Below are positions 58,547-64,000 of a DNA stretch of 64,000 bases, one piece after another (position 1 is the first letter of the stretch; every line of letters begins with the position of its first letter). The stretch comes from Bacteroides sp. An322 (GTDB lineage Bacteria > Bacteroidota > Bacteroidia > Bacteroidales > Bacteroidaceae). Under the pieces are notes generated by a model that did no database searches, had not been told where the DNA came from, and saw nothing but the letters and a program-made list of their open reading frames with translations. Both the position numbers and the translations under genes were made by a program. Location: positions 1 to 64,000 of the forward strand of contig NZ_NFIN01000015.1 in assembly GCF_002161765.1 (NCBI RefSeq), written 5' to 3'.

Positions 58547-60154
58547 ATGGCAAATTTAGATTTAAGCAAGTACGGTATTACCGACGTGAAGGAAATTCTC
58601 CACAACCCTTCTTATGAAGTATTGTTCGCTGAAGAGACTAAAGAAAGCCTCGAAGGCTATGAAAAAGGTCAGGTAACTGAACTGGGCGCTGTAAACGTAA
58701 TGACTGGTATCTACACAGGTCGTTCACCTAAAGACAAATTCTTCGTATACAATGAAGCAAGCAAGGACACTGTATGGTGGACTTCTGATGAATATAAGAA
58801 CGATAACAAACCGTGCTCGGAAGAAGCATGGGCAGACCTGAAAGCTAAAGCTGTTAAGCAGTTGAGCGGCAAACGTCTGTTCGTTATGGATACTTTCTGC
58901 GGTGCTAACCCTGCTACTCGCCTGAAAGTTCGTTTCATCATGGAAGTTGCTTGGCAAGCTCACTTCGTAAAGAACATGTTCATCCGTCCGACAGAAGAAG
59001 AATTGGCTAACTACGGTGAACCTGACTTCGTATCATTCAACGCTGCCAAGGCTAAAGTTGACAACTACAAAGAACTGGGTCTGAACTCAGAAACAGCTAC
59101 TGTATTCAACTTGAAGACTAACGAACAAGTTATCTTGAACACTTGGTACGGCGGTGAAATGAAGAAGGGTATCTTCTCAATCATGAACTACCTGAACCCG
59201 TTGCGTGGCATCGCTTCTATGCACTGCTCTGCTAACACCAACATGGAAGGTACTGACACTGCTATCTTCTTCGGTTTGTCTGGTACAGGTAAGACTACTT
59301 TGTCAACTGACCCGAAACGTCTGTTGATTGGTGATGACGAACACGGATGGGATGACGAAGGTGTATTCAACTACGAAGGTGGTTGCTACGCTAAGGTTAT
59401 CAACTTGGATAAAGAATCAGAACCGGATATCTACAACGCTATCAAACGTGACGCTTTGTTGGAAAACGTTACAGTTGACGCTGCTGGTAAGATTGACTTC
59501 GCTGATAAGAGCGTAACAGAAAACACTCGTGTTTCTTATCCTATTTACCACATCAACAACATCGTGAAACCGGTATCTAAAGGTCCTCACGCTCATCAAG
59601 TAATCTTCTTGTCTGCTGATGCATTCGGCGTATTGCCTCCGGTATCTATCTTGAGCGCAGACCAAGCTAAGTACTACTTCTTGTCTGGTTTCACCGCTAA
59701 GTTGGCTGGTACAGAACGTGGTATCACTGAACCGACTCCGACATTCTCAGCTTGCTTCGGTGCTGCATTCTTGAGCTTGCATCCGACTAAATACGCTGAA
59801 GAATTGGTTAAGAAGATGGAAAAAGTGGGTGCTAAGGCTTACTTGGTTAACACTGGTTGGAACGGTACCGGCAAGCGTATCTCTATCCGCGATACTCGTG
59901 GTATTATCGACGCTATCTTGGACGGTTCTATCGACAAGGCTCCGACTAAGACTATCCCGTACTTCGACTTCGTTGTTCCGACTGAATTGCCGGGCGTAGA
60001 TCCGAAGATTCTTGACCCGCGTGACACTTATGCTGAAGCTGCTCAGTGGGAGGAAAAAGCAAAAGACTTGGCTGGTCGTTTCATCAAGAACTTCGCTAAG
60101 TTCGAAGGAAACGAAGCTGGTAAGGCTTTGGTTGCTGCTGGTCCGAAATTGTAA
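58547..60154 (+). CDS. pckA: Phosphoenolpyruvate carboxykinase (ATP)
   Basis: A 535-residue cytoplasmic enzyme interconverting oxaloacetate and phosphoenolpyruvate. In gut Bacteroides it fixes CO2 from PEP during fermentation to succinate. The kinase-1a P-loop [11 protein letters not shown] is at ~244-254, kinase-2 [13 protein letters not shown] follows, and the substrate site TGRSPKDKF is near residue 60. [14 protein letters not shown] and the adenine-binding WNGTGKRI are intact. Codons are strongly biased to AAC, TTC, GCT and GTA, a mark of very high expression. It ends at a strong terminator. Confidence 0.98.
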   Translation: MANLDLSKYGITDVKEILHNPSYEVLFAEETKESLEGYEKGQVTELGAVNVMTGIYTGRSPKDKFFVYNEASKDTVWWTSDEYKNDNKPCSEEAWADLKAKAVKQLSGKRLFVMDTFCGANPATRLKVRFIMEVAWQAHFVKNMFIRPTEEELANYGEPDFVSFNAAKAKVDNYKELGLNSETATVFNLKTNEQVILNTWYGGEMKKGIFSIMNYLNPLRGIASMHCSANTNMEGTDTAIFFGLSGTGKTTLSTDPKRLLIGDDEHGWDDEGVFNYEGGCYAKVINLDKESEPDIYNAIKRDALLENVTVDAAGKIDFADKSVTENTRVSYPIYHINNIVKPVSKGPHAHQVIFLSADAFGVLPPVSILSADQAKYYFLSGFTAKLAGTERGITEPTPTFSACFGAAFLSLHPTKYAEELVKKMEKVGAKAYLVNTGWNGTGKRISIRDTRGIIDAILDGSIDKAPTKTIPYFDFVVPTELPGVDPKILDPRDTYAEAAQWEEKAKDLAGRFIKNFAKFEGNEAGKALVAAGPKL

Positions 60155-60176
60155 TTCTGAATTACACGACTATAGG

Positions 60177-60212
60177 AAAAAGCGGTTCTCTGCGGAGAGC
60201 CGCTTTTTTTAT
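60177..60212 (+). terminator. Terminator of pckA
   Basis: The stem AAGCGGTTCTC / GAGAGCCGCTT (one G-U or mismatch) has loop TGCG, with A-rich DNA before and T8 after it. Confidence 0.9.
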
Positions 60213-60289
60213 TAAAAATGTTGCTATGGAATTTTGCAAAAAGAAAATACTTCTCTTTCTTTGTAGAAAGAATATAAATAGAAAGCTTG

Positions 60290-61216
60290 ATGCAAAGACA
60301 ATATTTGTTTAATACAGACTTTTCTTTTTCTGCACTCCCCAAAGAGAAAAGCAAAGAAAATTTATATTATAAGCATAAAAATGGCTCATTATGGCTGGAT
60401 GATTCTATTGAATGGCTTAAATCACTTCCTGCCAATAGTGTCAATATGATATTTGCTGACCCTCCTTATAATATAAAGAAAGCCTCATGGGACAGTTGGA
60501 GTTCAGAAAAACAATACATTGACTGGTCCTTATTATGGATAAAAGAAGCGGCTAGAATTTTATCGCCAGTAGGAACACTTTATATATGCGGATTTTCTGA
60601 AATAATTGCAGGTATCAAATATATGGCCATGCAATATTTTTATTCTTGTAAGTGGTTGATATGGCATTATAGAAACAAGGCTAACTTGGGAAACGATTGG
60701 GGACGTTCACATGAAACAATCCTTGCCCTACGGAAAAGTAAAAATTTTATCTTTAATGTGGATGATGTACGTATCCCTTACGGTGCGCATACACTTAAGT
60801 ATCCGGAACGTAATCAAGGTGATACAAGCCAATATTCCAAAGGACAAGCTAAAAAAAATGATTGGATTCCTAATCCGTTAGGAGCCAAGCCTAAAGATGT
60901 GATCGAAATACCAACGACTTGCAATGGTATGAAGGAAAAAACTCCTCATCCGACTCAAAAGCCTGAAGAATTGATTCGCAAATTGATATTAGCATCATCG
61001 AATGTAGGTGACATAGTATTAGATCCATTTTGCGGATCGGGTACAACACCTGTTTGTGCCGAACAGTTGCAGCGTAAATGGATAGCTTGCGATAAGGTGG
61101 AAGAATATTTGGGGTGGGCTAAAGATAGAATAGAAGCTGTGGATAAATCTATTTCTATTGAGGAATGGAAAGAATATGATTTAAATAATATGAAACGAAG
61201 GGTCTCCATACGATGA
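60290..61216 (+). CDS. Site-specific DNA methyltransferase, beta class (modification subunit)
   Basis: A 308-residue amino-methyltransferase (N6-adenine or N4-cytosine). Catalytic motif IV is NMIFADPPYN (DPPY 57-60), and the SAM-binding motif I is LDPFCGSGTT (245-251) near the C terminus. This IV-then-I order defines the beta class. HPTQKPEEL is also typical. ATG 60290 is used; the preceding TTG at 60287 is unlikely. The target sequence cannot be read from the protein. Its stop overlaps the start of the putative restriction gene (ATGA). The gene is visibly more AT-rich than pckA and pdxS on either side, suggesting acquisition by transfer. Confidence 0.92.
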   Translation: MQRQYLFNTDFSFSALPKEKSKENLYYKHKNGSLWLDDSIEWLKSLPANSVNMIFADPPYNIKKASWDSWSSEKQYIDWSLLWIKEAARILSPVGTLYICGFSEIIAGIKYMAMQYFYSCKWLIWHYRNKANLGNDWGRSHETILALRKSKNFIFNVDDVRIPYGAHTLKYPERNQGDTSQYSKGQAKKNDWIPNPLGAKPKDVIEIPTTCNGMKEKTPHPTQKPEELIRKLILASSNVGDIVLDPFCGSGTTPVCAEQLQRKWIACDKVEEYLGWAKDRIEAVDKSISIEEWKEYDLNNMKRRVSIR

Positions 61217-62139
61217 AACCAACTATATACATAGAAGATTTAGCACGAGATATTACAGATAACAAGACTTATAAGTCATTGAGCCAATATCTTGATTTGG
61301 CACATAGATATGCAGATTTTGTGGCAGAAGAAGGAAACATTCAAGTTATTCATTCGCAAACGCCCGAAGAACACCATTATGTTTTTTATCAATATCAGGA
61401 TGAATCCATTCATTACAAGATAACACGTCCCATTAATAGCCAAATGATGGTACCAGCATCATCGTTTGAACAAGAGGAAAAGATATTTCTTGAACTCCTG
61501 TCTGACTTGGATAAGATGAAAGAAGCGTCATCCGAAGAAAGAAAAGGTTTTAATAATATGGTATATACCATTCAGCAATCAATTGGTGCTACACTTGATT
61601 CCTTGAATACAAATGCAAATTCAGCAAGGAAAATAAATGGGAATATGTTTGAAAATCTAATCCGACTGTTATTTCAAAACTTGGGATTAGATGCGAGAAC
61701 TAATATCGCAACTTTAAAATTGAAAGACGAAAATAATCAAGTTGTACATACAATGAAATACCAGCAAGATCTTGTATTAAAACAAAACGGTCAATTGAAA
61801 CTGATCGGCGACATTAAGACCTCTTCTAAAGACCGATTTGATAAAGTTTTTATGGATGCTTATTTTTATAATAAAATTGCTGATGCCGCTATTCCCCATA
61901 TTGCTGTATTCTTAAATGATGTACAACGAAGCAAAACGAAAAAAAGAAATCAATACCGTACCTCCTCTACATTTTGTAAAGGCAGATTTATCGGATATTC
62001 CATAGGATTGGATGTTCTTTCGGGAGTGTATTATTGTGACAAGACCCGTAGTATGGAAGAAGAATCTTATTTACAAAGAAAAATTAAGACGTTAGACTGT
62101 TTGTATTGCGAAGACATATTCAAGTTTCTAAAGATATAA
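61213..62139 (+). CDS. Putative type II restriction endonuclease
   Basis: A 308-residue protein, overlapping the methyltransferase gene by 4 bases. A PD-(D/E)XK nuclease pattern is visible: E147 in [13 protein letters not shown]186 in [10 protein letters not shown], then D200-I-K202 in [13 protein letters not shown], in the right spacing for the catalytic strands. Residues 1-130 are a largely helical N-terminal domain that may recognise DNA or dimerise. No other family is suggested, and restriction enzymes diverge quickly, so the assignment relies on the motif plus its position behind a methyltransferase. It is AT-rich like its partner. Confidence 0.78.
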   Translation: MKPTIYIEDLARDITDNKTYKSLSQYLDLAHRYADFVAEEGNIQVIHSQTPEEHHYVFYQYQDESIHYKITRPINSQMMVPASSFEQEEKIFLELLSDLDKMKEASSEERKGFNNMVYTIQQSIGATLDSLNTNANSARKINGNMFENLIRLLFQNLGLDARTNIATLKLKDENNQVVHTMKYQQDLVLKQNGQLKLIGDIKTSSKDRFDKVFMDAYFYNKIADAAIPHIAVFLNDVQRSKTKKRNQYRTSSTFCKGRFIGYSIGLDVLSGVYYCDKTRSMEEESYLQRKIKTLDCLYCEDIFKFLKI

Positions 62140-62180
62140 TAATCAATAAATTAAACACATCAATTAAAAGACTATTAGAA

Positions 62181-63056
62181 ATGAAAAATGAAAGGTATGA
62201 GCTGAACAAGAATTTGGCTCAAATGCTGAAAGGTGGTGTCATCATGGATGTGACGACTCCCGAACAGGCGAAAATTGCCGAACAGGCAGGTGCTGTAGCC
62301 GTTATGGCATTGGAACGCATTCCCGCTGATATCCGTGCAGCAGGAGGTGTGGCTCGTATGAGCGACCCGAAAATGATACGGGGCATTCAGGAAGCAGTAA
62401 GCATTCCGGTAATGGCAAAAGTGCGTATCGGTCATTTCGTTGAGGCACAGATATTGGAAGCCTTGGAAATCGATTACATTGATGAAAGTGAAGTATTGTC
62501 GCCGGCAGACGGTGTTTATCATATTGATAAGACTAAATTCAAAGTGCCTTTCGTCTGCGGTGCCAAGAATTTGGGCGAAGCTTTGCGCCGCATTGCCGAA
62601 GGCGCTTCGATGATTCGTACGAAAGGCGAACCGGGTACAGGCGATGTAATACAGGCTGTTACTCACATGCGGAGCATGATGCGTGACATCCGCCGTGTAC
62701 AGGCTTTGGCAGAAGATGAATTATACAACGAAGCCAAAGAACTGGAAGTACCGTTCGACTTGTTGCAATATGTGCATGAGAATGGCAAACTTCCTGTGGT
62801 AAATTTTGCCGCCGGAGGAGTAGCCACCCCTGCCGATGCCGCCTTGATGATGCAACTGGGTGCAGAAGGCGTATTTGTCGGTTCCGGTATTTTCAAATCG
62901 GGTAATCCAGAGAAACGGGCACGTGCCATTGTCAATGCCGTAACCAACTATAATGACGCAAAATTGCTGGCAGAGGTTTCCACCGATTTGGGTGAAGCCA
63001 TGGTAGGTATTAATGAAGATGAAATCACCTTGCTGATGGCAGAGAGAGGAAAATAA
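62181..63056 (+). CDS. pdxS: Pyridoxal 5'-phosphate synthase, PdxS subunit
   Basis: A 291-residue lyase barrel that builds PLP from ribose 5-phosphate, glyceraldehyde 3-phosphate and ammonia. The start is at ATG 62181 ([20 protein letters not shown]); the longer reading from 62106 lies inside the restriction gene. The Schiff-base lysines are in MDVTTPEQA-adjacent strands and [10 protein letters not shown], and [16 protein letters not shown] is the phosphate site. pdxT follows 12 bases later. Only 41 bases separate it from the restriction gene, with no clear promoter element between. Confidence 0.98.
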   Translation: MKNERYELNKNLAQMLKGGVIMDVTTPEQAKIAEQAGAVAVMALERIPADIRAAGGVARMSDPKMIRGIQEAVSIPVMAKVRIGHFVEAQILEALEIDYIDESEVLSPADGVYHIDKTKFKVPFVCGAKNLGEALRRIAEGASMIRTKGEPGTGDVIQAVTHMRSMMRDIRRVQALAEDELYNEAKELEVPFDLLQYVHENGKLPVVNFAAGGVATPADAALMMQLGAEGVFVGSGIFKSGNPEKRARAIVNAVTNYNDAKLLAEVSTDLGEAMVGINEDEITLLMAERGK

Positions 63057-63068
63057 CCGGGAAAGGAT

Positions 63069-63635
63069 ATGCTGAAAATAGGTGTTTTGGCGCTGCAAGG
63101 AGCTTTCCTTGAGCACGAACAGATGTTGGACCACTTGGGCGTAGCACATTTTCAAATCCGCCAATTATCCGATTTGTCCTGCCCCATGGACGGGCTGATT
63201 ATACCAGGCGGAGAGAGTACGGCTATCGGCAAGCTTTTGAATAGCCTGGATATGATGTCTCCGCTTAGGGAGAAGGTGAAAGAAGGATTGCCCGTATTCG
63301 GTACATGTGCAGGTATGATTCTATTGGCAAATGAAATAGAAAATGACCCGAAGCGCTACTTGCAAGTGATGGACATCTGCGTGAAACGCAATGCATACGG
63401 CCGCCAGTTGGGCAGTTTCTTCACTCATGACCTGTTTGCCGAACAAGAAATACCCATGACTTTCATCCGTGCTCCTTATATAAATAAGGCAGGCGCGCAG
63501 GTGGAAATCTTGTCAACGGTAGACGGGCACATCGTAGCAGCACGTGAAAAGAACATGTTGGTCTGCTCGTTCCATCCCGAACTGACGGACGATACTACAG
63601 TACATGCTTATTTCATCGAGAAGATGGTAAAGTAG
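63069..63635 (+). CDS. pdxT: Pyridoxal 5'-phosphate synthase, glutaminase subunit PdxT
   Basis: A 188-residue class-I-like glutamine amidotransferase that supplies ammonia to PdxS. The nucleophile Cys is in FGTCAGMILLA, and the His-Glu pair is in CSFHPELTDD. The N-terminal KIGVLALQGAFLEHEQMLD and the PGGESTAIGKLL oxyanion loop are family hallmarks. It forms the PdxS12-PdxT12 complex with the gene before it. It ends the operon. Confidence 0.97.
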   Translation: MLKIGVLALQGAFLEHEQMLDHLGVAHFQIRQLSDLSCPMDGLIIPGGESTAIGKLLNSLDMMSPLREKVKEGLPVFGTCAGMILLANEIENDPKRYLQVMDICVKRNAYGRQLGSFFTHDLFAEQEIPMTFIRAPYINKAGAQVEILSTVDGHIVAAREKNMLVCSFHPELTDDTTVHAYFIEKMVK

Positions 63636-63734
63636 GAGGAAAGCCCAAAAGGGAATCAGATGCCAAGACCTTAGTTGTGCATAGGACATGACTATTGGCT
63701 TCTCACTTTCTCTAACTATTGTACTTAAACTGAT

Positions 63735-63770
63735 AAAGCGGACGTGCCAACCCGGCGCATCCGCTTTTTT
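63735..63770. terminator. Terminator between convergent pdxT and the SusD-like gene
   Basis: AAAGCGGACGTGCC and GGCGCATCCGCTTT form a stem with one mismatch and one G-U pair, with a 5-base loop and T6 following. A-rich DNA on the other side lets it work in both directions. The space 63636-63734 holds no gene. Confidence 0.85.
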
Positions 63771-63825
63771 ACTGACAAGTTAAAATATTAGAGAGAATTT
63801 AAAAAGACGGCTTGTCACTTCGTTA

Positions 63826-64000
63826 TTAGTTATTGTCCGCAACATCCCACCACACACGCGTTTCGAAGCTGTCTTCTCCTTGAGCTTGGATTGCAGCATT
63901 GTAATTATCCATATTAGTTCCGTAATCATCCGGATAATAGATACGCCGGTAAGGGATATGGGAGATGCTTGCCGATGGTCCCGGATAGATTTTCGGCACA
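63826..64000 (-). CDS. C-terminal end of a SusD/RagB-like outer-membrane lipoprotein (partial)
   Basis: An open minus-strand frame enters at the right edge and ends at a TAA (63826-63828), giving the last 57 residues. HIPYRRIYYPDDYGTNMDNY, AAIQAQGEDSFETRVWWD and the end VADNN match the typical close of SusD-like proteins (R-x-PY-x-x-x-YP, then N-x-A-x-x-x-QG-x-D and R-x-WWD). Such proteins are surface lids that hand glycans or peptides to a SusC TonB-dependent transporter. The rest, and any susC partner, lie beyond the window. Confidence 0.8.
   Translation of the reverse strand, partial: VPKIYPGPSASISHIPYRRIYYPDDYGTNMDNYNAAIQAQGEDSFETRVWWDVADNN

Overview
The window looks like a chromosome segment of a gut Bacteroidota species (order Bacteroidales, Bacteroides or Phocaeicola-like). 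Signs are the TAnnTTTG-type -7 promoter elements in front of many genes, mostly weak Shine-Dalgarno sequences, a SusB-like GH97 enzyme, the C-terminal tail of a SusD-like protein at the right edge, surface lipoproteins of the S-layer-like kind, a SecD-SecF fusion, and the orders dapB-lepB-lepB-WbqC-rhomboid-rhomboid and acetyltransferase-parE-coaD-S41 peptidase. Genus assignment is inference.

Layout. 1-3.0 kb: end of a surface protein gene (probably frameshifted near position 85), an Rpn-type PD-(D/E)XK protein and a small outer-membrane barrel. 3.0-7.7 kb: Gfo/Idh/MocA oxidoreductase divergent from priA, a PHP phosphoesterase and a low-molecular-weight tyrosine phosphatase. 7.7-14.2 kb: a minus-strand operon from dapB through two type I signal peptidase genes (the second apparently catalytically dead), WbqC, two rhomboids and an EEP-family hydrolase. 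14.2-17.0 kb: DUF2851, thioesterase and dprA with 4-nt overlaps. 17.1-22.3 kb: minus-strand S41 peptidase, coaD, parE and a GNAT-like protein, then tRNA-Met. 22.7-26.3 kb: Ca2+ P-type ATPase and ribF. 26.4-30.3 kb: repeat-rich DNA with a DUF6261-like gene, an orphan HigA-like antitoxin and GH97.

30.6-34.8 kb holds the most unusual unit. A promoter is bracketed by two 15-bp palindromes, TATCGTTTTTCGATA and its reverse complement. It precedes a small secreted protein, a CPBP membrane protease, three DUF2975 membrane proteins with a shared C-terminal tail, two paralogous two-helix membrane proteins and a YozG-like HTH regulator. I propose this as an autoregulated envelope-response module.

35-43.3 kb: DEAD-box helicase, polysaccharide flippase, ruvB, EFR1-type ferredoxin, mnmA and a major OmpA-like protein. 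43.3-46.6 kb is an accessory patch: a tyrosine recombinase, two unknown genes and a BRO-N pseudogene. 46.9-49.6 kb: a large surface lipoprotein with a long leader containing inverted repeats. 50-60 kb is housekeeping: secDF, queD/queE, tRNA-Arg, korAB, upp and pckA. 60.3-62.1 kb is an AT-rich two-gene restriction-modification cassette between pckA and pdxST. The right edge is the tail of a SusD-like gene.

Intergenic spaces are unusually full of palindromic elements, which I sort into families: A (GGGGCGTATCGCATACGCCC type), B (CGCAGATT), C (ACGCAGAGAC/CACAGAG), D (GTCTCAAAATAGAA, and the related GTCATCCTGAACG arms), E (CGAAGCAGGCTTCG) and G (AATAGTGAATAGTG). No CRISPR array, rRNA, prophage structural gene or complete insertion sequence was seen.
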